Assembly (NCBI GenBank): GCA_049999765.1
Contig: JBNGIQ010005354.1
Coordinates: 1 to 43,291 of the forward strand
Direction of reading: 5' to 3'
DNA from: Phaeoceros laevis
Lineage: Eukaryota > Anthocerotophyta > Anthocerotopsida > Notothyladales
DNA length: 43,291 nucleotides
The position numbers and the translations under genes are program-made. Positions 30,401-41,574 of the stretch are shown here, one piece after another. Each line of letters opens with the position of its first letter. Position 1 is the stretch's first letter. Under the pieces are notes generated by a model. The model made no database searches. It was given only the letters and a program-made list of their open reading frames with translations, and had not been told where the DNA came from.

Positions 30401-31299
30401 TCCTGCTGCATGCTTTCGAAACATTTCAAGGCTTCATAACCAGCCCCATGCTGAACATATCCTGCAATCATAGTGTTATAAGTAACAGCATCCCTACTGT
30501 GTAACTTGTAAAAGACTGTGCGAGCCTCTTTCAAGCTCCCACATTTTGCATACATGTCCACCAAGCTATTTCCAACAAACGCATCTGTTTCCAGCCCCCT
30601 CTGCCTTACCTGAGCATGAATTTCCTTGCCCAGCTGAAGGTCCCTTGTCCTGGCACAAGCTTTCAGGAGAGGGAGAAACGTGACACCAGTGGCCGGTGTC
30701 AAGGAATCCTGCTGCATCATACGAAATATTTCCATGGCTTCCTGAGTAAGGCCATACTGAGCATATCCAGCGATCATAGCATTCCATGTGACCACAGTTT
30801 TTGTGGGCAATTTGTTAAACAGAGTGCGAGCATCCTCCAAGTTCCCACATTTTGCATACATGTCCACCAAGGTACTCCCAACGTACACGTTGGACTCAAA
30901 CCCACTCTCGATAACATCAGCATGAACCAGCCTGCCAGATGTCAAATCTGCTGTCTTGGTACAGGAATTCAGAACCGCCACAAAGACAGAGTCATCTGGT
31001 TGAGTGGGTGATTGACGCATCTCCTGATACAACTGTATAACTTGCTTGCGTTGCCGGAGCTTTTCAATTGCAGAGATAATTGACACCCGCAGGGACTTGG
31101 CAGATCGATGTTTGCTGAATACATGGCTTGCCTCCTGCCAACGCGCCAGGGCAGAGTACAGCCGAAAATCCTGACTGCTTAGAAATAAGCCTAATTCCCA
31201 CAAACCTTTCGTGGCAACAGCATGGCGCCTTCCCCCTACAACCAGGTGGCACCCCCTCAGCAAGGTCCAAGCCATGAGTTGAGAACCTCTCCGACCCAT
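27454..31299 (-). CDS. PLS-class pentatricopeptide repeat protein with DYW domain
   Basis: Intronless. The frame is open from a TAG upstream of 31371, but the first ATG is at 31299, giving 1281 residues. About nine very similar PLS triplets of roughly 101 residues repeat along the protein (VDMYAKCG, VTWSAMIAGYAQHG, VTFVSILKACA, GKQIH). E/E+ segments follow (LLGRAGLLDDA, WMSLLSACKSHGD). The C-terminal DYW deaminase domain has the zinc motif HAE (CGHAEKLALAYGL), CGDCH, and CSCGDYI at the end. Such proteins bind organellar RNA and edit C to U in plastids or mitochondria. The last residue is Ile instead of Trp (GDYI for GDYW). The N-terminus is moderately basic and could target an organelle. Repeat homogeneity suggests recent internal duplication. 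RNA target unknown. Confidence 0.95.
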   Translation of the reverse strand: MGRRGSQLMAWTLLRGCHLVVGGRRHAVATKGLWELGLFLSSQDFRLYSALARWQEASHVFSKHRSAKSLRVSIISAIEKLRQRKQVIQLYQEMRQSPTQPDDSVFVAVLNSCTKTADLTSGRLVHADVIESGFESNVYVGSTLVDMYAKCGNLEDARTLFNKLPTKTVVTWNAMIAGYAQYGLTQEAMEIFRMMQQDSLTPATGVTFLPLLKACARTRDLQLGKEIHAQVRQRGLETDAFVGNSLVDMYAKCGSLKEARTVFYKLHSRDAVTYNTMIAGYVQHGAGYEALKCFESMQQEGVMADNYTYVSTLKACASIGAIQEGKRVHAQILKRGLQHDVFVNNALVHMYGECGTMHDAHVVFDALPSKNVVTWTAMIDGYARQGLGQEAINLFKSMQQDGIAANSVTFMSVLKACTVIGAIEEGKQIHFQILENGLEGDACVGNTLVDMYAKCGRLEDARSVFDRLPNRDVVTWSAMIAGYSSHGCAQQALDTYDSMHKDGVVPDNITFACALKACASTGSEQKGKQIHFQVLEKGLQAITIVGSSLVDMYAKCGNLVDARLVFDGLPRRDTRTWTAMIAGYAQHGLGGEALSLYDSMRVAGLAIDKVTYVSVVQACASIADISSGRKIHLQILSSGLESDISVGNSLVDMYTKCGDLKGARSVFDRLPIRDVVTWSMMIAANVQHGLDQEAIHLYETMDQDGLTPDVVTYVNILKACASIGAIHTGRQIHLEIATRHLELQGSLGNALVDMYARCGCLEDAVSIAERLPCQDVVTWSAIIGGYVRHGMGEAALNIYERMEQDAIAPDNLTFVSILKACAITRNLHMGRQVYDTILKSDLEQDSFVGNTLLDMFAKCGSLEGARMVFDRLHVKDVIGWSAMIAAYAEKGLGEEALNLYEVMQSEGMASANDVTFVGILKACGSIGAIQEGRRIHADITAKGLEANVIVGSALVDMYGKCGSLTDARMVFNRLPTKDVITWNALINAYGQHNNFKSARDCFEAMQQEGFKPDGATFKCLMIACSHLGLVREGQKYFKLMVEKHGIAPTIEHHNCLVDLLGRAGLLDDAKRVLETMPQKCDGIGWMSLLSACKSHGDLDRGRACFDQLVELEPQNAAGFAIMSKMYEDAERWEDADNIEHMRRTRGSQKKPAKAVIEVNTEVHEFAVGEKRDDLSSKLKSLNLHRSKQGHEPHIELVLRQRPEEDKEDMLCGHAEKLALAYGLLNTAEGTALVITKNLRMCGDCHSGTKILSKLERRKITVRDGHRIHHFQNGMCSCGDYI

Positions 31300-34045
31300 G
31301 AGGCGAGCCTCATAGTGCTCTGAGAGAGTAAGAGCCAGAGCCACTGCTGCAGATTCTCCACCAGGGTCCAATGCTGTGGAGGCAATCCTCAGAACCAGGG
31401 CATGGATCTAACAGATCACGCACCTGTATTCCACCAAGTTTGCCCTCTACAAGTCGATATGGCAGCTGCCAAATTCCGCACTCCGATAACAACCAGGATC
31501 CCTCCCCCGTACCCAGGCCCGCTATGGTCTTCATTGCAGCAACAACCGTGGCGAATTGCGTGAGACGTATCCTTCTTCTCTTTCCCACCACAAGCAGATC
31601 CAAGTCCATTCATAGGTTGCGCAGCAGTTTAAGGCGGCGAATGGCAACTTCACGAGACTCGCAGTTACCCAAGATTTGCTGCGGCGGTGCTCAATCTGCT
31701 CAAGCTTACCACACAATCTGCTACCTTCTTGTGGCCTTCATATGGAAGCGAAACCTACTGTCCCCAGTCAGCCTTCAAGCAGAGGTTGCATACTCATTCG
31801 TTTCTCAAATTTTTTGTCCAGCTTGTTCCTTGACTGCTAACAATTTTGCCACAGATTGCATGTTGAATCATAGGCGGGCAATTACCACGAGAGATGCTAT
31901 CCTGCAAGCTTAAATACCAACAGACCATGGCATGGTCCGACTACCCGTTCCCCGGAGGATCCAGCACTGGAAGTGAGGCGTTTACCCATGCCTAAGATTA
32001 GGCACCAACGCAGGCAGCCGTTTGATGAATGCTTTGGATAGCATGTGGTAGCTGCTACGGTACATTGTCTTAATTTGTCTACATGAGCAGGGGAATCTTT
32101 CGTAGCCTCACGACCTCGAGTCGAGTCCTCGACTGGTCCATTGCAGGTTCCAGCTTTTCTGCTTTGGGGTTCTCGTACACAGCTGGCACTACTGGCACAA
32201 CCCCCAGGCTGGCGTATGATTACTCGTGGCAGCTCTGGGCCCACTCGAGGAAACAGTTTCAGCCGCTGTCAAGCAGCTGGGTTGAATGGACTTCCGTTTT
32301 TGCCATGGTCGGAGCCACGAACACGTACCGGTACTCGTCAACCTGGAACCGGCTTATTCCGGCGGTTCCTCGACCGGCGCTGAAAATCCGCCGGCCGGAG
32401 TCCGAAGGAGCTACCACGCCCGCGGCGTCACTTCAATTCCCCTGGCTATGGCGAACTGCACAGTGTGTTGTGTAGTGTGCGGACGGTACAATGCTGCACC
32501 TTCAGGTGGTGTTGAGCCGGTGAGATTTCTATCGACTTCCTGATGTTCGTCCTTCAATGTCTCTGCCTGCAAACGACGGAGTGTCCTCTCCTCCGAGGCC
32601 TCTGTCTTCTTGGAGCCTGGTTTTTGCTTCAGCACTCTAGCCCCTTCAGCTCGGTCCGCTTGTCAGTAGCTACCTGCTCAGCAAAATGGCCTTCCTCTGG
32701 CACTCTGTCGATTGTCTGCGATTACCTCACAAGTGAGCTGCAGGGCTCAGCATCAAAGTGAGCGGAGTACTCTTCCCGTGATGAATTTTTGCTGTGGTAC
32801 TTCAAGGTTCCACTGCAGCTGAAGGCCAACCTGCTGGCCTGGGGACGGGTGCCAGATTGTCAGACCTGCAACTCCTGACTCCGACAGAAGCTAGACAGCA
32901 GAATTTGTTATTCCCTCCACACGCATCCTAGCAGCTCTGCAGAAGCTGGCAGTCCTTCGTTGTGCAAAATCTTAGTGCGGCCATGGTTTTCTCTCTCTCG
33001 ACCAGCGGCCTTCCCAATGTCCTCGAGTCTCTGGTTACCCTTGCGTGAATAGTCTATGTGAATGAACGCATTGAAAACCATGTCTAGGTTGCCGATACCG
33101 ACGCTTGTCAGCCTCGGGGCTGGTAGCTACTGTACAGAGGAGCGCAGCATTGTTTGTCTTATTCAGCTCCCAACTCCGTAGTCTCTCTCCAGCTTTTCGA
33201 GTCCGTTTGCTCCGGGTTCACTGCGGGATCGGACACCAAACCTTCTATTCTGGTGGTCCAAGTTCGCAAGCCAGTTTGATGTTTGTTGCATTTCTGGTTG
33301 CTCTGTCCGCCGGCAGCATCATCAGTTGTCGTGGTTTCTGAGGCTCCTAAAGCCCCGTCTTATTGCGGCCATGGGGAACTTTGGAGCACCTCTCCCGACT
33401 TATCCGTAGGTGCAAAAACAGTGCTGCTCTTCGACTCCCTCCGGAGCTTTAAGCGGCTCCGAAGATTTTGTTTTTGCTCGTCACTTCATCTTTTGGCTGT
33501 TGCCTCGTGGAAGAAATTTATCCTCTTTTGCTCCTGCACAGATGCTGGAAGGACTCCACCGTAGCTGAAGGAAACTGGAAGTCGGGCCGCGCTGCGTGCT
33601 TTCTACTGTTTGGAATAGTGTTTGAAATACCTGGCCCCACAACGTTGCCGGATGGGCTGTAGTGCGTCTCCCATCTCGATCCGAGACTGTGGGGGAGGCT
33701 GGCGCTGCTTTGGAGGTCTCGTTTTCTAGGTAAGGCAGCCTACTTGAAATGCAGCTGCAGTTTGGGACCTTGCCCAGCTGTCCGTGAATTTCCGACAGGG
33801 AGGTCCTCACAGCGTGTTTTTCAATGGATTGCACTTCAGATGGTGTTTCCCCTGCTGTCAACGGTATGGCACCCGACTGCGCAGTCTGGACAAGTAAGTC
33901 GGGCATGTTCATGTCTTTTTCTGAGCTTCAATGCGTACTGCTACTAGTCCTGGGGAAGGTTATCGGTCCAAGCTAAGTTTTATAGCTCCCTGTGACCATA
34001 GGTTATGCCTGATCTGCCGTAAGCAACATTTCGTAAGCTGCAACC
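31300..34045. other. 2.7-kb interval without a supported gene, upstream of SCAR
   Basis: This lies between the divergent PPR and SCAR genes. Frames of up to 180 codons occur (31371-31913, 32083-32475, 33481-33912), but none has a recognisable domain. The 31371-31913 frame is antisense to the PPR 5' region. A palindromic GACCTCGAGTCGAGTCCTCGACTGG-like patch occurs near 32110. The region probably holds PPR and SCAR promoters and a long or spliced SCAR 5' UTR. A small unrecognised gene cannot be excluded. Confidence 0.35.
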
Positions 34046-37000
34046 ATGCCTCTCGTAAGGTATGAGATTAGGAGCGAGCATAGCTTGGCAAATCCGGACT
34101 TGTTCCGATCAGCAAAGGACGAGCCGGAGGCACTCTTGGAAGGAGTTGCAGTGGCAGGCCTTGTGGGGATAGTCAGGCAGATTGGTGATCTCGCAGAGTA
34201 TGGCACCAGCAATATCATTCCCTTCGTGCCTTGTCTTGTGTCGCGTCGCTGTGGGATTCGAGACTCACTGATACCGTGATCACCGCTCAGGTTTGCAGCT
34301 GATATCTTCCGTGACCTGCATGAGGAAGTCCTGGCCGTTGCCTCTAGGGGGCATGACCTGGCGATCCGTGTGCACCAAATCGAGGCAGAGATGCCTTCTG
34401 TTGAGAAGGCTTTGTTGTCTGAAACAAACCAACTGAAGTTTGCATACAATCGAGGTAACGCCGAGGCCCATCAAGCAGGTTATTGCATGTTGTTTATGAG
34501 GTGCCGGTTTTGACGCCTGATCTTCCAGGAACGGAGTGGCATGCAAGCATTCGGACAGATCAAAATCACTGCACTCAGGGGGACCTTCCACGCTTTGTGA
34601 GGAACTCATATGACGAATGCAGAGGCCCTCCAAGGCTTTCGCTGCTGGATAGGTATATCTCAAATCTCCAACGCCATTGAAGTCGCCATTGGGCATCTGT
34701 AAAGTGCATGCTTTTTGTCTGAGCGTATATACTGTTCTTGCTATTGACAAGATGTCCTTTGATCTAGGTTTGACGTTGGTGGTGCTGGAGCATGTCTCAA
34801 GCGGTACACAGACCCTTCTTACTTCAAAACAGAATGGGCCAGTTCTGAGCTTTTGAAAGCGGAACAGGCACAACGTGATAGCAAAGCCAGACGCGGAAAG
34901 GTAGTCATCTAATTTTGTACCGAAGCTGCAAATCCCTTCAGCTTTAGGTTTTTGCTTTTGGATGAATGCAAGTATCAGATGCTCTGGGGCATGCACCTTT
35001 CGCATCTTCAACATGATTTCGTTATTCTCATTTTAGAGGAAGGGACGCCGTCGCAAGGGCAGCAACGAGTCAGTGGACAGTGTCCCTGTCACACAAATTA
35101 ATGCAAGGTCTGGAAGCCACCTCGTTCAGTGCATGTTACAGGTCTTGAAGAACGTACCAGTTCTTTTGTGAAATGTTCTGTTGCAGGTTCTGATTGTATT
35201 TGAACCATCTTGAACCATGTCCGATCACTGTGCAGAGTCCGATATTCTTCACGGGGAGTGGAGACAGATGGTGCATCAGGATCTTCGTCGTCCTTGAACT
35301 CGGACTATTTGTCAAAGCACAAGGAAGTGCCAAACTGGAGAGGTGACTCAAGCGGCGGCTCTGGATCATCAAGTTTTAAAGACGCCAGGGCACCTCTAGC
35401 AATTATTCAAGGACAGGAAGAAGGTGGCACGTCAAAGTCTTCAGCAGCAATAAGTACAGCTTACTTGAAGCAGCCACGGGTAGCCCTGCCACCTAGTAGA
35501 GTTGTCAATAGTTCGGGGAGTGGATCAGGAGCTTCATCTTCTTTGAATTCTGCCGAGCATTCTGCAAAGCCAGCAAGGGAAGCCCTTCCACCAAGTCAAC
35601 AGGCTGGAACAGGAGTTCCTGGTGCTTCAAGTGTGCAGCAGATTTCTGTTCAGTCAAATGGAGTTGGACTTGGTGCTGAGGTTTCACCTCCAAATTCAGC
35701 TGGCTCGAGGCATTCTAGGCAGGCATCTGGTTCAAAGCAATTGACTCCTGCTATCGAGGCAGATGAGCCACTCAAGTTGAGTGCAAAGGACATAGAGGCA
35801 GAAAGCTTGTCAGGCAGATTTGTCAGAGTTCAACAGAAAGCCAACTTAGAGACTGCTCAGGAACATCTCACAGATCAGGTGGATTTTCGCCGGTCTGGTG
35901 AGCAGGTGTCTGTGTACCCCACTCCTCTGCTGCATCAAGCTCCATCCCAACGACGTGCCGAATCGCTGCAAGATCAACCACTTCTTTCTCAGGTAGTTCC
36001 ATCTATGCAACCTGCTTCTGACTACTATGGTGTCACCGAATTTCAACAAACGGAACGCGAAGACCCAGTTGAGGATGTTACAGGTGAAGTGGACAATTTT
36101 GTAGATGCACTTGCAACTATGGACTCCGATGGAGAAACAGATGCAGACACTCGGACCTCGGAATCTAGACCACGGCATGATGCTGATGCAGATGATGAGG
36201 AAGTACAGTCCAAGCTTGTTACAGACGAGCCTACTAGCAATGAACGGGATGTAGAGAAAATAGCTGCTGAAGCACTGATTGGAACTGAGCCGGTTTTGGT
36301 GTCTCCTTCCCCTCCAAGTATTGCAGTATCTCCTATGAATGTTTCAAGCCCATCGCCACTGAGTGCAGAAGTTCTGCTCCCTGGCCAGGATATACAAGCT
36401 GGTGAGGATACATTAAGTCCAACTGAGTCAAATACAAGGCTTTCTCTGCGAACTGTGGACTCAGCCGAGCTGATTAGCCCCTCGCAATCCAGTACAGGAC
36501 TATCTTCACCTGGAACATTTCCCGACTTTATTGTAACTCCACGGAGTCTGGATGTTCCCCTACCTGACAAGGCTAAGAGTTTTGCTAGTGAAACAAACTT
36601 AGGACTTTCATCTTCTGGCCGGGTGACATCACCCTCCAGAGACTTGCACAGCTCCCTTGAGAATGGGGCCCCAGTCTCGCTGCTCCCAGCCTCTGTGGAG
36701 GTTGTGGGACTGGGCACTGAAGCCCCTCGCCAGAGCCCAACTTCAGAAGGCATTTCACCCCCTGCCGACTCTGATGTGCGCCCACCAAGACCCTCGGAGT
36801 CAAGTGCCACAGCTTCTTCGACCGTAAGCCCTGCTGTGCTTTTGGTAAGTCCTACTGCATCCGCTTCAGAAGTTAACACCGTGGTTGTCCCTGCACCTGA
36901 TCCACCAAGTCCAACCGGAACAGTTATAGTTCTTCCCTCGCCTACTGTGGTGAGAAGAGCTCCGTGGGACCTTTCAAGTCCTCCTGGATCTACTTCTGAA

Positions 37001-39136
37001 CATTCTACACCACGTGTAGTGGAGGGTTATGCCCATGAACTGGCAAGTCCTGGGGGATCAACCTCGGATACCAGCTCTCTATACAAGGTGCAGAGCCCCC
37101 CAAGGCTCTATATTGGACGAACTAATATGGAGGGCGGTACTGTGCCTGCTGAACACTTGTCAAGTTTCTCAATGTCTATGCCCTCACTCGGCAAAGGGAG
37201 TCCACCGGGAGCACATCTAGATGGCCGATCATCTGGCCAAAATGCAGAGGATGCAACTACTGAATCGGGCACAAACATACTTGCAGATGACCTTGTGTTA
37301 CAGGCTGAAGTGGAAGACGATTATTTACCCGTAGACAGCTCTGAGGAAGTGCTGTCCGTTCTTAAAGTTGTAACAGAGGATGCTCAATTAGAAGAAGGGA
37401 ACAGCAGCAGAAGTGGACCACAAGCAGAGTTGGAAGAGATACCGTTGTCTTCAACTAAGGGATGTAGAGACAAGGAGTTGGCTGACCAGGACCTCCTGGA
37501 TGAGAACTTAGTAAGTGAACCACAGATTCCTCCAGGTACATCAGAGGAAAACATGAAGGATGGGGCAGCTGAAATCAAGGAAGCAGAGTTTACCTCTTCT
37601 GATCCTCTTCTCCATTTGCTTTCATCAGAAGAAGAACCTGACGACGAGCTCGATGAAGAGCTTGCTGTAGCTGCTGGGTCTCGCCATTTGTCTCCTACCC
37701 CTAGTCCTCCCAGTCCTCCTACTTCGCCCAGTCCTCCTACTTTGCCCAGTCCTCCTGCTTTGCCCAATCCTACTTTGCCCAATCCTACTTTGCCCAGTCC
37801 TCCTACTTCTCCCAATCCTCCTAGTCCTCCCAGTTCTCCAAGTCCAAGAGCCCCCAAATTTTCAGTGCTTGACCCACTATCTCTCTCTGACACTGAAGCC
37901 AAAGACACAGAGTCTTCTCCACGAGGAAGTAATGGGTCGTCCCCAAGATCCTCTGTGTTCAGTGCTCTAAATTCACCAATGTCTCCTCCCTTGCATAGTA
38001 GAAAACTTTTGAAGTCACCTGAAACTAGGAGGGGTAGGACTTTTCGCGCATCTGAAACAGTGAGTCCTGTATCTCCAACTCGTGGTTCCCGACTGCTACT
38101 GGCAAGGTCACCGGCACGACCTGAGATTTTGCCTCTGCTTCCTCCCTTGAATCCTGGTCAATGGCAAGGGGTCAGCGCTTACCATGAGAGAAGACATAGT
38201 GTCCCAGTAGAATTTGGCAGGTCTCCTTCCAGAGTACCTGCAGCACCTCCTCTTCCAATTCCCCGTGACGTGCAAAGCTCTTTGCCCACACGACCCATGC
38301 CAACAAGGCGTGCCCCTGTTCCAGGACAGCAAAATGTCATTGATGCCATAGCTGCGCACGACAAAAGCAAGGTGGGTTGAGCTTGTAGTAGGATGCCATG
38401 ACAATCTTTGTGATGCCGGCGTCATTGTGTTGTACTTTTTCCTTCTGGCTTCAACAGTTTGTGACCACTTGCCAAGCTGGTTAGCAGCAGGGACTGATGT
38501 TTTACGGGTGCAGAAGGTGATCTCTAGATGACCTGCCCGAGCCTGTTGCATGGCGTTTTTTGAGAGTTTAACAGAAGTATTGGTTTGACAAGGTGTAATT
38601 TACAGTTTGCGAGCTTGGTCTCTGCAGCTTAAGACAGTCCCCCCCTCATTGCAGTCTCCAAGCAAGCTTTCTTCCAGCTCGGATAGAGAAGTGATGCTTC
38701 AGCAAATAAGGACAAAGGTTGCAGATCATTTCTAGCTTATTTATTTTATGCTCACTTGTACTAAATCAAAGGTTCTTGGTGTTCCGCTTCTCATCCTGGT
38801 AGCAACTTTTGTCTTCACAAGGCCTTCCTGTCTGACTGCATTTCGCCTATACAGTCTTTCAATTTGAGGGACACCAAGAGTGTTCCTAGGGCTAAGTCTG
38901 TGAGCCCTCAACGTCCTGTCACAAACATTAATGTAGCCGCCATATTGGAAAAGGCCAATGCCATTCGACAGGTAAGCATGTTCACTCTCTCATCACTGCC
39001 ACAGTTTGTCCTCGTTGGACTCGCTGCATCACAATGAACCTCGCTGATTTCCCAACCTTTTCACGGAGGAATGTTTCAGGCATTTACGGGCAGTGACGAA
39101 GATGATGAGGAAGAGGATCAGTGGAGTGATAAGTGA
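34046..39136 (+). CDS. SCAR: SCAR/WAVE actin nucleation promoter
   Basis: Nine exons, 34046-34197, 34291-34454, 34529-34652, 34768-34900, 35037-35107, 35236-38371, 38655-38717, 38855-38971 and 39080-39136, give 1338 residues in frame. Residues 1-191 form the SCAR homology domain ([76 protein letters not shown]). A basic patch (KGRRRKG) follows. Exon 6 alone encodes over 1000 disordered, Ser/Pro-rich residues. The C-terminus carries the actin/Arp2/3-binding VCA: V ([13 protein letters not shown]), C ([28 protein letters not shown]) and an acidic end with Trp ([13 protein letters not shown]). SCAR works in the WAVE complex, relaying ROP GTPase signals to Arp2/3. Identification is secure at both ends; introns are 74-283 bp. 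Confidence 0.95.
37690..37860 (+). repeat. Pro-rich tandem repeat inside SCAR exon 6
   Basis: About ten degenerate copies of a 15-18 base unit encoding PSPPT or PNPTL (for example [16 protein letters not shown]). It lies in the disordered middle region of SCAR and may act as a profilin- or SH3-binding stretch, as Pro-rich tracts do in other WAVE proteins (inference). Confidence 0.8.
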
Positions 39137-40189
39137 CCGTCCTTGCAGCAGGTATGGCTTGTGCTTGTGGCAATTGTGCTGGCATCAAATTTTTGAACAT
39201 AGGCAACCCTGATTCGGTGCTGACACAGGGTCCAGGGGCCCCATCTTAAAGGCAAGAACTTTCCTGCACGTTCATCCTACGACAAGGACCGGGTCGTGCT
39301 GAATTCCCAGAAACTGAGCGGAGTACTTCGCCTACTATCATTCCCTCAATCTTTAGCCTACCAATCTGATATAAAGTTTAGGAAACTCTTGACATGTCCT
39401 TCCCTGCATTCTGACAGAGTGGCCCTACTGTAGCAGAAAGTCCGTGACGACCGGTCGACATTTTGTATTATTGTAACATGGCATTTTTATATTAGTAGTT
39501 TGTTGGTTGCACTGGATGCCCTTGGAGTGGTTTGCCTATTGCTGGCCCGTTTATTGCTGTCTAGACAACGATTACAAGGCAACGGCTTCTTTTAAACCTA
39601 GCAATTGTATCGACTCAGCTGGACGTTCCAGGCAGATTCCCCTAACCCCAAACTCTGGGAAGAAGGCTTCAAAACCTTCTCGTCGTGGCCAAATGGATGA
39701 AGCATCCCTCGGAGCTTTGATCTAAGGGGCACCCCAGTCTAAAAATTCTGTAAAGCTGGGAACTGTCGGGTACTACAAATCTAGCTGTATGTCTCCAGGA
39801 CTTTCCCTGTTCTTCTGATTCGTGTGTTCCAGGGCATTGCTTGGCCTTTTTTGCAGCCTGAACACGGAGTACTGACACTCTCCCCGGCGCCTCTTGCAGC
39901 TGTAGTCCTAGGAATCCACAAAACCATGAGCAGCTAGCACATTCGCACATTCGCACATTCAGCAATCTGGCTGCTGCTTCTGCTCCAGCTGCGCCTCTGC
40001 TTCTGCTCCAGCTGCGCCTCTGCTTCTCATGGCTGTCCCTATGCCTGGACTGTTCTTAGAAGCACACCCCTTTTACTCCTAACTCTTCGACTTCTACCAC
40101 TTCCAGTGCACAGCAGGCAAGACTAGCTATTGCAGCAAGTTGAACAGCAGTCTGCTCTTCCGGAAGTCAGCGTGCGCTGGTCGGTGGCC
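39137..40189. other. SCAR 3' flank and DUF177 upstream region
   Basis: About 1 kb. A 72-codon frame at 39507-39725 has no recognised domain. Two short tandem repeats sit near 39938-40025. The part before about 39500 is probably SCAR 3' UTR and the part after 40030 is DUF177 promoter and 5' UTR. Confidence 0.4.
39938..40025. repeat. Short tandem repeats
   Basis: CACATTCG occurs three times (39938-39960, last copy incomplete). A 23-base unit (GCTTCTGCTCCAGCTGCGCC then TCT) occurs twice at 39976-39998 and 39999-40021. Both are minor simple repeats in a non-coding stretch. Confidence 0.8.
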
Positions 40190-41184
40190 ATGTCTTGCAT
40201 TTCGGGTACCTTTATCTGTCCTCCAGTCACTGGGACGAAAGCACTAAGACGCCAGCCTCGACAGCGGAACATTCAGGCGAAGCAGACGTTGCCCTGCAGG
40301 TGCAAGCAGTTGTTGGGCTCCCATCCACGCAGCAGACAGGAGACAGGCCGGGGTCTTGTAGGACGTACTTTTGCTCTGCCACAGGGGACCAATACTAGTT
40401 CTGAGGATCCAGAGCTACATTCATCAGGGGTGGTGGTTTTCAGACGCAGTGCAAATCGAACCAACTACAAAGTGGCAACCTCGCTGGAGAAGCTGGGCCT
40501 GCAGGCGCTGTCCTCCCAGGCCTCCAGAGAAGAAGCATTGGCAATGGGGTTGAAGGATGCAGAAGCAGAGGCGGAGAACGAGTCTGTCACTCCTGTAGCG
40601 GTCTCTTGGGACGTGATGAAGGAGGGCAGGGACTTGCGGCTCATCGGGGCTGCGGAAACTGCAATCTCAGTAATCTGCAACAGGTGAGTCCTCAGAGGTC
40701 CTGGTCACCTGTGGGAATGCCACGGATGGTTTGTGATGTGGTGAGAATTCATGTTATGCCTTCCTTGTGCAGATGTTTGTCATCGGTGGCGGAGCGGGTT
40801 TATGGGCAGTTTTCTTTGCTACTTACAGAGAAGCCTGTGGAGGAGCCAACGCAAGAGAGGCTTGGTATCGTGCTAGGAGGGCCGACACACGCTGAAGGGC
40901 CGGATGAATTGGGTGCAGGGCTCCTGGACCTGGACTTGGACTTAGATGACAAAATGCACTTTCCCAAGGGAGCCCTGGAATTGGACATCTCCAAGTACAT
41001 CCGGGACACTATTCATTTGGAGATCCCAACCATCTCCATTTGCGGGCTAAGCTGCAAGGGACTGTGTGTGACATGTGGTATCAACCTCAATAAGTCACAG
41101 TGTACGTGCCAAAGTCAAGAGGCGGGGAAATGGGGAGCTTTAGACCAGCTTAGGAAACAACTCCAAGAACAGGAAAAGCGGTAA
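40190..41184 (+). CDS. DUF177/YceD family protein, plastid-targeted
   Basis: Two exons, 40190-40683 and 40773-41184, give 301 residues in frame with one 89-bp intron. The first 75 residues are basic and Gln/Ser-rich (KALRRQPRQRNIQAKQ), like a plastid transit peptide. DUF177 features follow: AAETAISVICNRCLSSVAE, an acidic stretch DLDLDLDDKMHFPKGALELD, YIRDTIHLEIPT and the Cys signature CGLSCKGLCVTCGINLNKS. Bacterial YceD and its plant relatives act in accumulation of the large-subunit 23S rRNA, so a role in plastid ribosome biogenesis is likely. ATG 40190 is the first in the open frame. The end is Gln/Lys-rich (QLRKQLQEQEKR). Confidence 0.92.
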
Positions 41185-41574
41185 AGAGAAACTGGGTCTG
41201 GATCCTAGTCTAGTTGCCAGTGGTAGCGTTGTGAAGGTAGCCGCTCTTCGAGGTCCGATAGGCAAGAGCTGTATTGGAAAAATAATTTAGGGTTTGGCTA
41301 GAAATGGGGCCAGCTTAGGTTTTGATGCCGTCAAACCTCAGATGAAGGAAGTTAGTCCATAGCCTTGGGAAGGGGCATATAATGCGTCTATGTTGGGCAT
41401 ATAATGCCTGGATGTGGTTGAAAAGAACTTCAAAGAAGGGTTGATACAAGAGTGTACGTATACTGGTACGGCATGGTCTTGGCATCCATTGAGAATAACG
41501 TTTCGTACGCGTTGTCCCTTCAATATTCGCGGAATATATGCCTGGGAGTTGTTATATTTATTTGTGTGTGGCAG
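41185..41574. other. Intergenic after DUF177 gene
   Basis: About 390 bases with no supported gene. GGGCATATAATGC occurs twice (41372-41412 region). It holds the DUF177 3' UTR and perhaps the promoter of the weak candidate gene that follows. Confidence 0.35.

Noticed and set aside
31371-31913. A 180-codon plus-strand frame next to the PPR gene
   Set aside because: No recognisable motif; partly antisense to the PPR 5' region.
37384-37908. A 174-codon minus-strand frame rich in Gly-Leu
   Set aside because: Antisense of the SCAR Pro/Ser repeat; low complexity.
39507-39725. A 72-codon frame after SCAR
   Set aside because: No splice site, motif or conserved context; most likely SCAR 3' flank.
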